Positions 35,303 through 43,389 of a stretch of DNA of 43,444 nucleotides are shown piece by piece (positions within the stretch are counted from its first letter, which is position 1; each line of letters begins with the position of its first letter). The position numbers and the translations under genes are program-made. This DNA comes from an uncultured Burkholderiales bacterium (GTDB taxonomy: Bacteria; Pseudomonadota; Gammaproteobacteria; Burkholderiales; Burkholderiaceae_C). The notes beneath the pieces are model-generated. The model made no database searches. It was not told the origin of the DNA and was given only the letters and a program-made list of their open reading frames with translations. The stretch spans positions 1 to 43,444 of the forward strand of contig CAILCI010000036.1 in the NCBI GenBank assembly GCA_903832625.1, given 5' to 3'.

Positions 35303-36286
35303 TCAAGCCAATAGAGTTTGAGCCAGCTGAACGTATAGGGGGATTCCAAGCAAGATGTTCAATGGAAATGTAATGCCTAAACTCAAGCCAAAATACAAAG
35401 ACGGGTTGGCCTCTGGCAGTGCATAGCGCAAGACCGCTGGAACGGCAATATAAGAAGCACTGGCTGCAAGAACCATCAACAAGGCTCCATTGCCTGGACT
35501 CAAGTTCAACAAGCTCGCCAATGCAAGAGCAAGGCTGGCATGCACGATGGGACCCAAAATTGCGTAACCAATCAAAGCGGGCGATGTGCCTTTGATCTGC
35601 GACAGATTGCGCGCTGTCATCAAGCCCATGTCGAGCAGAAAAAACGACAGCATGCCTTTGAACAAATCGCCTGAAAAAGGCTGCATTGCCGCTTTGCCTG
35701 TGTCGCCGGAGAGAATGCCGATCACCATGGATCCCAAAAGTAGCAATTGCGCGCCGTCGGTGAACGATTCATGCAAGACCTTGCCGATCTGAATTTTGTT
35801 TGAGCCCTCAAGCCCCGAACTCAATGTCGCCTCTTGGTTTTTTTGCCGCAAGGTATTGGCAAATACAACCGCCCAAATGATGGCCGGCGACTCCATCAAC
35901 GCCATGGCGGCGGCCATGTGTCCGCCATAAGCAATTTGGTGGGTTTCCAAATACTGCACGGTCGTCACAAAAGTCACGGCACTGACCGAACCATAGGTTG
36001 CAGCCACCGCCGCAGCATCAAATTGGGGAATGACGTGTTTCAAAACCCAATAACCAATCAGCGGAATAGTCAAGGCCAACGCAATGGCGGCCAACAGACT
36101 GATGCCAACTTCGCTGGTCAAGCCCGAATGCGAGAGGGCAAACCCCCCTTTGAGACCCAAGGCCATCAACAGATAAAGCGATAAAAAACGAGAGATGGCT
36201 GAGGGAATTTCTAAATTCGATTTCAACGCGCCAGCCAGCACACCGAATATGAAAAAGAGTACCGAGGGATCGAGTAAGTTTTGCAT
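35303..36286 (-). CDS. SbtA-type sodium-dependent bicarbonate transporter
   Basis: A 327-residue inner-membrane protein with about ten helices, organised as two inverted halves. The start NLLDPSVLFFIFGVLAGALKSNLEIP and the blocks LGLKGGFALS, YGSVSAVTFVT and FLLDMGLMTARNL match SbtA. It would import HCO3- with Na+. The cyanobacterial inhibitor SbtB (a PII-like protein) is not encoded next to it. AAGGAG six bases before the ATG supports the start. A LysR regulator is divergent with an 84-base spacer. Confidence 0.85.
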   Translation of the reverse strand: MQNLLDPSVLFFIFGVLAGALKSNLEIPSAISRFLSLYLLMALGLKGGFALSHSGLTSEVGISLLAAIALALTIPLIGYWVLKHVIPQFDAAAVAATYGSVSAVTFVTTVQYLETHQIAYGGHMAAAMALMESPAIIWAVVFANTLRQKNQEATLSSGLEGSNKIQIGKVLHESFTDGAQLLLLGSMVIGILSGDTGKAAMQPFSGDLFKGMLSFFLLDMGLMTARNLSQIKGTSPALIGYAILGPIVHASLALALASLLNLSPGNGALLMVLAASASYIAVPAVLRYALPEANPSLYFGLSLGITFPLNILLGIPLYVQLAQTLLA

Positions 36287-36303
36287 GGTTTTCTCCTTGC
36301 AAT

Positions 36304-36342
36304 GAATCCTAGGTTTTAAGATGAATTTTGTAAAATCGATTC
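36304..36342. promoter_or_regulatory. Candidate LysR operator between sbtA and its regulator
   Basis: The spacer holds ATTTT-GT-AAAAT (36325-36336) nested in an outer inverted repeat GAATC...GATTC (36304-36308 and 36338-36342). Dyad sites of this kind in a divergent spacer are usual for LysR proteins, which bind T-N11-A-type motifs. The assignment rests on position and symmetry only. Confidence 0.4.
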
Positions 36343-36370
36343 TTCAATCAAAATACATCAGTGAAAACTT

Positions 36371-37270
36371 ATGAATATCACGTTTCGGCAATTGCGATTG
36401 TTTCAAGCCTTGGCCGATCACGGCAGTGTGAGCGCAGCGGCCAAAGCCTTGCATGTCACGCAGCCCACCGCGTCGATGCAATTGAAAGAGATCACAAACT
36501 CGATAGGTCTTCCCTTGTACGAGGTAATTGGTAAAAAAGTTTATTTAACCGATATGGGGCAACAACTGGCGGCTAAGGCACGGGACATATCGCAAACGTG
36601 GGAATCGTTCGAACAAGCGGTTCACGCATCCAAAGGGCTCACGCAAGGAAGATTGAAGATTGCGGTGGTGAGCACCGCCAAATACTTCATGCCGCGATTG
36701 ATTGGCTCTTTTTGCAAACGGCATCCCGCTATCGATGTGTCGCTTGAAATTTTGAACCGAGATGGTGTTTTAGAGCGGCTTGAACACAACAGGGATGACC
36801 TCTACATCATGTCGATGCCGCCAGACGATATTCATCTGAACGATGAAATTTTTATGCCCAACCCGATTGTGGTGATTGCCGCCTCCACCTCGGCATTGGC
36901 CAAGAAAAAGCAGATCGACATGAGCGACTTGATCAAGCAGCGATTTATCCTGCGCGAGAAGGGGTCGGGCACCCGAATGGTGGCCGATAAATTTTTCTCA
37001 AAAATAAAATTTCACCCTGATGTGCGCTTAGAGCTAGGCAGCAACGAAGCTGTCAAAGAAGCGGTAGCAGGTGGTTTGGGGATTGGCGTGATTTCCCAAC
37101 ATGCCTTGCACGGACACCTCAAAGAAAACGGAACCTGCGTGATCCCCGTTCAGGGCTTTCCTTTGAAGTCAGCTTGGCATTTGGTTCACTATGCTGCAAA
37201 GAATTTATCGCCAGTCGCGACCGAGTTCAAACAGCACGTGATCACAGAAATCAAAAATACATCGTCTTAA
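36371..37270 (+). CDS. LysR-family transcriptional regulator (CbbR-like)
   Basis: A 299-residue regulator with an N-terminal winged HTH (about 1-60, FRQLRLFQALADHGSVSAAA and KALHVTQPTASMQLKEI) and a two-lobed effector domain (about 90-295). KEKGSGTRMV-type text (REKGSGTRMVADKFF) and ELGSNEAVKEAVAGGLGIG resemble the CbbR/CmpR group, which senses carbon status and controls CO2-fixation or bicarbonate-uptake genes. Its divergent position to sbtA makes sbtA the likely target. Confidence 0.88.
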   Translation: MNITFRQLRLFQALADHGSVSAAAKALHVTQPTASMQLKEITNSIGLPLYEVIGKKVYLTDMGQQLAAKARDISQTWESFEQAVHASKGLTQGRLKIAVVSTAKYFMPRLIGSFCKRHPAIDVSLEILNRDGVLERLEHNRDDLYIMSMPPDDIHLNDEIFMPNPIVVIAASTSALAKKKQIDMSDLIKQRFILREKGSGTRMVADKFFSKIKFHPDVRLELGSNEAVKEAVAGGLGIGVISQHALHGHLKENGTCVIPVQGFPLKSAWHLVHYAAKNLSPVATEFKQHVITEIKNTSS

Positions 37271-37271
37271 A

Positions 37272-38690
37272 TCAGCGCGTCCAACGGGTGTGGAATTTGC
37301 CTTCTCGGTCAATGCGCTGGTAGGTGTGCGCGCCAAAGTAGTCGCGTTGCGCTTGGAGCAAGTTGGCGGGCAAACGGGCTGAGCGATACGCGTCGTAATA
37401 CGACAAGGCACTCATGAAGGCGGGGGCGGGCACACCTTGCAAGGCCGCTTGCGCAACCACTTCTCGCAGACTCTGTTGGGCGTCATGCATCAGGTGTGCG
37501 AAGTGGCTGTCCACCAATAAATTGGGAATGTCGGGCGCGGCATCGAAGGCGCGTCGAATGTCTTCGAGCAGTTGTGCGCGGATGATGCAACCAGCTCGCC
37601 AGACTTTGGCGATGCGTTCGTAAGACAAACTCCAACCGTACTCGCGGTCGGCGGCGCGCAACAAGGCGAAGCCTTGAGCGTAGGCGCAAATTTTCGCGGC
37701 CAAAAGGCCTTGTCGAATTTTGGGCAACAAGATGGCGGCGTCTGCGTGGGGCTGTTTCTTGGGGCCGGTGAGCACTTGGGAGGCAGCAACTCGTTCCGTT
37801 TTGAGTGAACTCACGGTGCGCGCGAAGACGGCATCGGCAATGGTGGGCGCGGTCACGCCCAAATCCAGCGCCACTTGGCTCGTCCATTTGCCGGTTCCTT
37901 TTTGTTCTGCGGTGTCCAAGATCATGTTGACCAAGGCTTCTTCGCTCTCTGGGTCTTGGGTGGCCAAAATGTCGGCGGTGATACCGATCAGGTAGCTGCT
38001 CAATTCGCCTTGGTTCCAATCACGGAAGACTTCACTCATTTGCTGAGGCGAGAGTCCGAGCAAATGGTGCATCAGCCAATAAGCCTCGCAAATCATTTGC
38101 ATGTCGGCGTATTCGATGCCGTTGTGCACCATCTTGACAAAATGTCCCGCGCCGCCAGAGCCCATCCAGTCACAACAGGGTTGCCCGTCATCGGCTTTGG
38201 CTGAGATGGCTTGCAGCATGGGCGCGACCAAAGGCCAGGCCTCGGGTGAACCGCCCGGCATCAGGGCGGGGCCCCGCAACGCGCCTTCTTCGCCACCGCT
38301 CACGCCCGAGCCCACATACAAAATGCCCGTGCCTTCGAGAGCGGCCATGCGACGTGCGGTGTCGCTGTAGAGTGAGTTGCCGCCGTCTATCACGATATCG
38401 CCAGCCGACAGCAGGGGGCGCAACTGTTGCAGCACAGTGTCAACCGCAAGCCCTGCAGGCACCATGATTAAGATGCGGCGTGGCATTTGCAAGCTGGCAA
38501 CGAGCTCGCTCAGGCTGTCAGCACATCGTGTTTGCAGGCCTTGGGTTCGGTATGAAAATTGCAGTCGCTTGTCAGAATCAAGGTCAAATCCGCAAACGCT
38601 GAAGCCGTGGCTTTCAAAATTCAGGGCGAGGTTTTCGCCCATGACGCCTAGGCCAATCAGGCCCAAGTTTTGGGAAGTGGTGTTGCTCAT
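37272..38690 (-). CDS. gnd: 6-phosphogluconate dehydrogenase (decarboxylating)
   Basis: Turns 6-phosphogluconate into ribulose 5-phosphate and CO2 in the oxidative pentose-phosphate pathway. The 472-residue protein has GLGVMGENLALN (13-24), GVSGGEEGALRGPALMPGG (129-147) and the catalytic Lys186, Asn190 and Glu193 in HFVKMVHNGIEYADMQ. The cofactor-selecting loop after strand 2 reads Phe35-Asp36-Leu37-Asp38, whereas NADP enzymes have Asn-Arg-Ser/Thr there; this suggests NAD+ preference. A TTG four codons upstream (38702) is an alternative start. It converges with the LysR gene with one base between stops. Confidence 0.93.
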   Translation of the reverse strand: MSNTTSQNLGLIGLGVMGENLALNFESHGFSVCGFDLDSDKRLQFSYRTQGLQTRCADSLSELVASLQMPRRILIMVPAGLAVDTVLQQLRPLLSAGDIVIDGGNSLYSDTARRMAALEGTGILYVGSGVSGGEEGALRGPALMPGGSPEAWPLVAPMLQAISAKADDGQPCCDWMGSGGAGHFVKMVHNGIEYADMQMICEAYWLMHHLLGLSPQQMSEVFRDWNQGELSSYLIGITADILATQDPESEEALVNMILDTAEQKGTGKWTSQVALDLGVTAPTIADAVFARTVSSLKTERVAASQVLTGPKKQPHADAAILLPKIRQGLLAAKICAYAQGFALLRAADREYGWSLSYERIAKVWRAGCIIRAQLLEDIRRAFDAAPDIPNLLVDSHFAHLMHDAQQSLREVVAQAALQGVPAPAFMSALSYYDAYRSARLPANLLQAQRDYFGAHTYQRIDREGKFHTRWTR

Positions 38691-38871
38691 CGGTATGTTC
38701 AAAGGGTGAAAAATATATATGAGTCGTTAGTGATAAATTAAGAAAAACATTTTAAAAAAATTCCAAAACACAATAATTAAAATAAATATATGCAAATTTA
38801 TATCGGTTTGGTTTGGCAAACATGTGGCGAATCGTTTCAGTTTTGGATCATTTGATCAGATCGCGTTGTGG

Positions 38872-38904
38872 TGTGACGCATGGCTCAAAAAGTAATGCGT
38901 CACA
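38872..38904. repeat. Ten-base inverted repeat beyond the small lipoprotein gene
   Basis: TGTGACGCAT/ATGCGTCACA with a 13-base loop lies 5 bases past the lipoprotein stop codon. No T-run follows on the minus strand, so it is not a classical intrinsic terminator for that gene; on the plus strand six T follow after a short gap. It may act as a weak terminator or stabilise the 3' end of the mRNA. Confidence 0.45.
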
Positions 38905-38909
38905 AGTTG

Positions 38910-39056
38910 TTATTTTTTCTCATCGCTGGTTTTGAACCAACCCGACACCGTGTTGACAGTGGAGTCGTAAGCAGAATTCACGGTGGAACAGGCGGTGAGA
39001 TTTAAAAACAAAAAGCCCATGATGGACAAGGCAAAGATTTTGAAAGTTTTTTTCAT
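38910..39056 (-). CDS. Small lipoprotein (48 residues)
   Basis: A tiny outer- or inner-membrane lipoprotein. The signal MKKTFKIFALSIMGFLFLN ends in lipobox LTAC, with Cys at residue 22. The mature part (STVNSAYDSTVNTVSGWFK) is polar and probably helical. GGAG six bases before the ATG supports this start over a longer frame. Function is unknown; similar short lipoproteins are common in betaproteobacteria and resemble entericidin-type envelope proteins only in size. It stands alone, with a 219-base AT-rich spacer to gnd. Confidence 0.7.
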   Translation of the reverse strand: MKKTFKIFALSIMGFLFLNLTACSTVNSAYDSTVNTVSGWFKTSDEKK

Positions 39057-39220
39057 GGTGTCTCCAATTGGTAGGGACTCTAATATAAGCAAATTTTCAT
39101 GGAAATTTGACCAAAGAAACAGTTCGACAGGGTCAAATTCGCGTTTGAGGTCAAATATTGCACCTTGTTTCGATTTCAAACTCATCTATATTAGCAACTT
39201 CAAACCAAAAAAGGACATTT

Positions 39221-39610
39221 ATGTTTAGTCATGTCATGGTCGGCGCCAATGATTTGGAGGCTTCAAAAAAATTCTATGACGCTGTTCTGGGTGCTTTGGG
39301 TATTGCACCTGGCATGATGAACAATGGCACACGGTATTTTTATCGCAGTCCCACGGGTTCTTTCTCCATCACCCAGCCTCTTGATGGGCAACTGGCAACT
39401 CACGCCAACGGCGGAACAATTGGATTTCTGGCCAAATCACTCGAGCAAGTGCAAGCCTTTCACGCAGCCGGACTTGCCAATGGCGGGACAGCATGCGAAG
39501 ACCCACCCGGCCCAAGAGAGGGACCATTTGGTGCGCTCAATCTGGCGTATCTTCGCGATCCATCAGGCAATAAGATTTGTGCCTTGCACCGACCTGCTAA
39601 GCCAGCTTGA
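39221..39610 (+). CDS. VOC family protein
   Basis: A 129-residue single-module VOC protein. MFSHVMVGANDLEASKKFYD at the start, GGTIGFLAKS in the middle and YLRDPSGNKICALH at the end form the usual beta-alpha-beta-beta-beta halves. The final ligand position, often Glu in this family, is occupied by CALH, so metal binding is uncertain. AAGGAC before the ATG supports the start. Such proteins are often glyoxalase-like or resistance proteins; the substrate is unknown. Confidence 0.8.
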   Translation: MFSHVMVGANDLEASKKFYDAVLGALGIAPGMMNNGTRYFYRSPTGSFSITQPLDGQLATHANGGTIGFLAKSLEQVQAFHAAGLANGGTACEDPPGPREGPFGALNLAYLRDPSGNKICALHRPAKPA

Positions 39611-39632
39611 TTCGCAGTCAATTTAACCCGCG

Positions 39633-41132
39633 TCAATTTCCCAGTTTTTCAAAATCCGCGTCGAGTTTTGACAGCGAGGATGCAATTTGCTCACGCCGCG
39701 CTTTGATCCAAGCGTCTTGCTCTGCCACGCGCTGCTGGGCAAGCTTGATCATGCGATCCATTTCCGCTTTTTGCGGCCCTCCTGCAGTTGTGCGATTTTG
39801 GACAATGGCGACGGGATCCAAGCAGGCGCGAAATTCTGCTTCTGACAGAGGCAATTGCGGGGGCAAGTCCAGGTCTTTTACCGTTTCGCTGTAGATGCGC
39901 TGTGCTTGGGCGTAGGGGAAATTCAGGGGCTTGATGTCTTGTGCCTTGGCATAGTCAACCACTTCCGAGGCAAAGTGATGGCCGACGCGAAAAGGCAGTT
40001 TGTATTTGCGCATCAACACATCGGCAAGCTCTTGTGAGGCCGTCCAATCGCTGTTGAGTTCTTCCAGCGCGCGGGTGGGGTCCAACACGAGGTTGTTGAG
40101 GATACGGTTCCAGTTGGTCAGCACGGTGATGGCGCTTTGCATCATGGCGACTGTGTTGCGGCCATCTTTGGGGTCTTGCATACCGGGCGGAATATTGTGC
40201 GCTTGAATTGCGACGCCCATGCCCAGCGTGAGCGCAGTGGATGCCTCTCGTCGAGTGCTGTTGAGCAGGCCGGGGTTGCGTTTTTGTGGCATGGCGCTGG
40301 AGACATAGGTATTGCCGCCGCCTTCTTTGAGGAGAATCCAAGGTCGAGCTTGGGCGTACTGTGTCATGACGTCTTCAATAAAGCTGCCCGCATGGAGCGC
40401 AACTGCCATGACGATGGCGCCTGCTTCCACGGGCTCGTCAACGGCAGAAATTTGGGCGGCATCGTAGGCGTTGTCTACCGTTGCCGAAAAACCTAGGTAG
40501 CTCGCCATGCGCTGTCGGTTCAGCGGCCAACTGGTGCCGTTGAGCACGGTGGTACCCATGGGAGAGAGGTCTAAACGAGCATAGGCTTGACGAATGCGCT
40601 GGGCATCGCGCTCAAGCCCTGCTGCAAAACCCAGCAAATAATGCCCATAACTATTGGGTTGAGCGGCCACGCCATTGGTGTAGTTGGGCACGATGGTGGT
40701 TTTGTGCAACTCAGCCAGTTTGACAAGTGTGGCGCTCGTTCTGTTGAGTTGCTCAGCAAGCGTGAGCATTTCGTCGCGCAGCATGGCGACGCGCACGGTT
40801 GACAGCATGTCTTGACTGGAACGCCCCGCGTGCAGCAGCGTGATTTGAGGCCCCGCCGCCTCAATCAGCAAGGGCTCAAATGTGATAACCAAATCGGGTC
40901 TCTTGCCCCCAGGCTTGTCACCATCGGCCAGAACTTTGCTGATGCCACGATAGGCCAGTGGCGCCAGATTTTTATCGAGCAAACCTTCCTCGCTATTGAT
41001 GACTGCGGTGGCTTTGTTGATTTCACCCAACCAATAAAAATCGTCGTGCCGGGGCGTCGATTGGGCGACGGCCAAGGTGCAGGTCTGCGTTGTTAATAAA
41101 AGCGCTGCGAGGGTGAGGAGGTGACGTTTCAT
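39633..41132 (-). CDS. Exported argininosuccinate-lyase-like enzyme
   Basis: A 499-residue member of the fumarase/aspartase/argininosuccinate lyase superfamily. The superfamily signature is SSAMPQKRNP (278-287). HAGRSSQDM (101-109) and PMGTTVLNGTSWPLNR (191-206) align with the argininosuccinate-lyase substrate loops. Unlike the usual cytosolic enzymes it starts with a Sec signal peptide (MKRHLLTLAALLLTTQTC, cleavage near AVA-Q at 23), so it should act in the periplasm. The catalytic Ser loop is present. It probably adds or removes an amine across a fumarate-like double bond. A small exported protein lies 3 bases upstream in the same operon. Confidence 0.85.
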   Translation of the reverse strand: MKRHLLTLAALLLTTQTCTLAVAQSTPRHDDFYWLGEINKATAVINSEEGLLDKNLAPLAYRGISKVLADGDKPGGKRPDLVITFEPLLIEAAGPQITLLHAGRSSQDMLSTVRVAMLRDEMLTLAEQLNRTSATLVKLAELHKTTIVPNYTNGVAAQPNSYGHYLLGFAAGLERDAQRIRQAYARLDLSPMGTTVLNGTSWPLNRQRMASYLGFSATVDNAYDAAQISAVDEPVEAGAIVMAVALHAGSFIEDVMTQYAQARPWILLKEGGGNTYVSSAMPQKRNPGLLNSTRREASTALTLGMGVAIQAHNIPPGMQDPKDGRNTVAMMQSAITVLTNWNRILNNLVLDPTRALEELNSDWTASQELADVLMRKYKLPFRVGHHFASEVVDYAKAQDIKPLNFPYAQAQRIYSETVKDLDLPPQLPLSEAEFRACLDPVAIVQNRTTAGGPQKAEMDRMIKLAQQRVAEQDAWIKARREQIASSLSKLDADFEKLGN

Positions 41133-41135
41133 AAC

Positions 41136-41651
41136 TTATTTAAAGGATTTGGATTGGGGATCAAAACAATCAAGAAGTGAGGTCGGCATTTCAGGTGACT
41201 GTTTGGACAAGTAGTTTCTAATAAAAGGCCCGGCAAGCCAAGGCTGGGTGTAGCCGCTCCATATCCCTTGGGGGATTATGGTGAGCTTCCCATCCAATTT
41301 TTGAAGTGTGACAACTGCAGGCAAAAGGACATCGAACTCGACTTCAATCAAAACCCAGGGGCCCGTTGCCCATGCGCTGGCGATTTTTGCTGATTGAGAA
41401 CCCGGGGGGCTATAGGTTCGAATGAGTTTTTCAGCCTCTCGATATGAGGCATCTTCTGGCTGAAGTTTGCTGAAGTTTTCGCAGTTTCTAGTTTTTGAGG
41501 TCCATTGGTTTTTAATATAACCAAAACCATCTACCTTTCGACCGTCTAATAAGATGAGCGTGCCTTCTTGGGTCTCAACTGCGCTGATGTGCGTCAGCGT
41601 CACGGCGCAGATGACCAGTATTAATAAGGGTATTGAAACGCTGGGCTTCAT
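41136..41651 (-). CDS. Small exported protein of unknown function
   Basis: A 171-residue protein with an N-terminal signal or anchor segment (VSIPLLILVICAVTL) and a polar mature part. Two cysteines (NCENF and LLDCFD) could form a disulfide in the periplasm. I recognise no domain. It is followed after 3 bases by the exported lyase gene, which suggests the two are made together and act in the same compartment. An earlier in-frame start (41681) adds ten residues before the signal peptide. Confidence 0.6.
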   Translation of the reverse strand: MKPSVSIPLLILVICAVTLTHISAVETQEGTLILLDGRKVDGFGYIKNQWTSKTRNCENFSKLQPEDASYREAEKLIRTYSPPGSQSAKIASAWATGPWVLIEVEFDVLLPAVVTLQKLDGKLTIIPQGIWSGYTQPWLAGPFIRNYLSKQSPEMPTSLLDCFDPQSKSFK

Positions 41652-41698
41652 ATAGTTGGCATTGAATAAATGAAGTGGCAATAGTCAGATTTTTTAAA

Positions 41699-43234
41699 TC
41701 AAAAATCGAAGCCCATTTGTGCGTGGTTGTGCACAGTTGTTGCGGACGATTGGCGCTTGGGGCGTGAAATTTTTCGCGATGCATGTTTTTCAATGACGGT
41801 ATTTTTCCCCGCTTTGACTTCAGGATCGCGTCTTCTCTCATGCAGACGTTGTTTGGCCAATCTTGTGGCTGAGCTCAGATCGACTAGTGGTGAAACAAGC
41901 GCATCGCAGACTTTGGGATTGTCCTTGACGGCATGTGGATTCAACCAAGGCTCAAACAACCATTGATCAGAAACATCACGCATGTGCGGCAACCAACGTC
42001 TGACAAATTGGCCATGTGGATCATGGTCTTGCGCTTGTTTGACGGGGTTGTAAACCCGAGTGGTGTTGATACCGGTGGTGCCAGATTGCATTTGTAACTG
42101 ACTCCAGTGAATACCTGGCTCGTAATCCAAAAACTGCGTTGCCAGCCATTCGCCCACGGGACGCCAGTGCAGCCATAAGGGATAAGCGGCAACAGACACC
42201 AACATCGCACGCATGCGAAAGTTCAGCCAACCGGTTTCGCGCAGCATGACGACGCATGCGTCCACCATCGGCCAACCCGTGCGAGCGGCTTTGAGAGCCT
42301 CAAAATGCGCTTCGTTGAAATCATGCTCGCGCAAGCCATCGTAGCCTCGGTGCATGTTTTGCCATTCGATGGCGGGTTCACTTTCGAGCTTTTGAATGAA
42401 GTGACAATGCCAATATAAACGGCTGATAAAGCCAGTCAAACCTGCGCGGTGTCGACTCGCCTGCGGCGGCAGCTGTGCAATGTGCGCCCGAGTTTGCTGC
42501 ACCACCTCACGCATGCTGAGACAGCCCCAAGCCAAATAAGCGGAGATGCGCGAACACGCATCAGGCGCTGACAAAGGCGATGAAATGCCTCCGCGATAGC
42601 CCAAGCTGCGTGCATTTAAAAAATTGTGCAAAGTAGCCAGCGCCAAGGGACGACCTCCGCGTTGGCGAAGCGCGGGATTGTGTGTCAGGTGAGCAGGCGC
42701 CTTCATTTGCGCTGGCGTGCACCATGAACGCTCCTCCGCGTTTGACGGAACAAAATTTATTTCGCTGACGTTTTGCAAAGGCTCAGCCATATGGCGCTCC
42801 CATGATGCTTGCCAGAGGTTTCTATTTTTTAAGGCACGGACGACACCAAACTGCGGGTATTCCTTCCAACCCACTTGATGAGCGCGACACCAATCACCCA
42901 CAGCGAGATCGCGTGCGTATGTAAAACCATTGCCAGTTTCTTGGTGTGCGTGCAATCGAAGAAACGGCTTTTCTTGCCAAATGCGATGCAGAACATCCGT
43001 CAATGCACCCGTATGGACTTCTAAGCAGCCGCCGTGTGACTGAAGCGCATCATCAAGCGCTTGCAACGATTCGCGGACAAACTCGAAATGTTGCAAAGCA
43101 CAATCGGGCTGCATCCAAAGCTCGGGTTCGATCACATAGATGCAACGCACAGCTCCGAGTTGCGAAGCACGAGCCAACGCAGCGTGGTCTTGCCAGCGCA
43201 GGTCACGCTTGAACCAGACCAGTTCGTAGCTCAT
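41699..43234 (-). CDS. Photolyase/cryptochrome family protein with C-terminal tail
   Basis: A 511-residue flavoprotein beginning VWFKRDLRWQDHAALARA. The FAD domain contains RQRGGRPLALATLHNFL, SPLSAPDACSRISAYLAWG, TGWPMVDACVVMLRETG and NFRMRAMLVS. Where classical photolyases read NW-x-W-x-AGTGTDA, this protein reads HWSQLQMQSGTTGIN, so it belongs to a divergent subgroup and may not be a standard dimer photolyase. About 80 basic residues at the C-terminus form an extra tail that could bind DNA. It is the second photolyase-family protein in the window and shares four bases with a small ORF upstream. Confidence 0.82.
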   Translation of the reverse strand: MSYELVWFKRDLRWQDHAALARASQLGAVRCIYVIEPELWMQPDCALQHFEFVRESLQALDDALQSHGGCLEVHTGALTDVLHRIWQEKPFLRLHAHQETGNGFTYARDLAVGDWCRAHQVGWKEYPQFGVVRALKNRNLWQASWERHMAEPLQNVSEINFVPSNAEERSWCTPAQMKAPAHLTHNPALRQRGGRPLALATLHNFLNARSLGYRGGISSPLSAPDACSRISAYLAWGCLSMREVVQQTRAHIAQLPPQASRHRAGLTGFISRLYWHCHFIQKLESEPAIEWQNMHRGYDGLREHDFNEAHFEALKAARTGWPMVDACVVMLRETGWLNFRMRAMLVSVAAYPLWLHWRPVGEWLATQFLDYEPGIHWSQLQMQSGTTGINTTRVYNPVKQAQDHDPHGQFVRRWLPHMRDVSDQWLFEPWLNPHAVKDNPKVCDALVSPLVDLSSATRLAKQRLHERRRDPEVKAGKNTVIEKHASRKISRPKRQSSATTVHNHAQMGFDF

Positions 43235-43389
43235 AACAACTCACGAGCGAAGTTGTTCCAAGCCAACCTTAACGCCAGGGGACGGTTGGCATAGATGGTT
43301 TGACAAAGCGCTTGGGCTGATGGAGATGCGGTCATTGTTTGACGAAATAGGTCTTTATCAGGTGATGGTATGGCAAAAATATTAATCAT
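43231..43389 (-). CDS. Possible small ORF coupled to the cryptochrome gene
   Basis: A 52-residue frame (from an ATG at 43389; a shorter form starts at 43335) whose stop overlaps the cryptochrome start as ATGA. The coupling suggests that it is translated. I recognise no domain; the last 34 residues are rich in Ala, Leu and Arg. The sequence upstream is strongly AT-rich, as expected for a promoter. It has no good ribosome binding site and may be a leader or a gene remnant. Confidence 0.3.
   Translation of the reverse strand: MINIFAIPSPDKDLFRQTMTASPSAQALCQTIYANRPLALRLAWNNFARELL

Noticed and set aside
38872-38904. Inverted repeat as an intrinsic terminator of the small lipoprotein gene
   Set aside because: No T-run follows on the strand of that gene, so I list it only as an inverted repeat.
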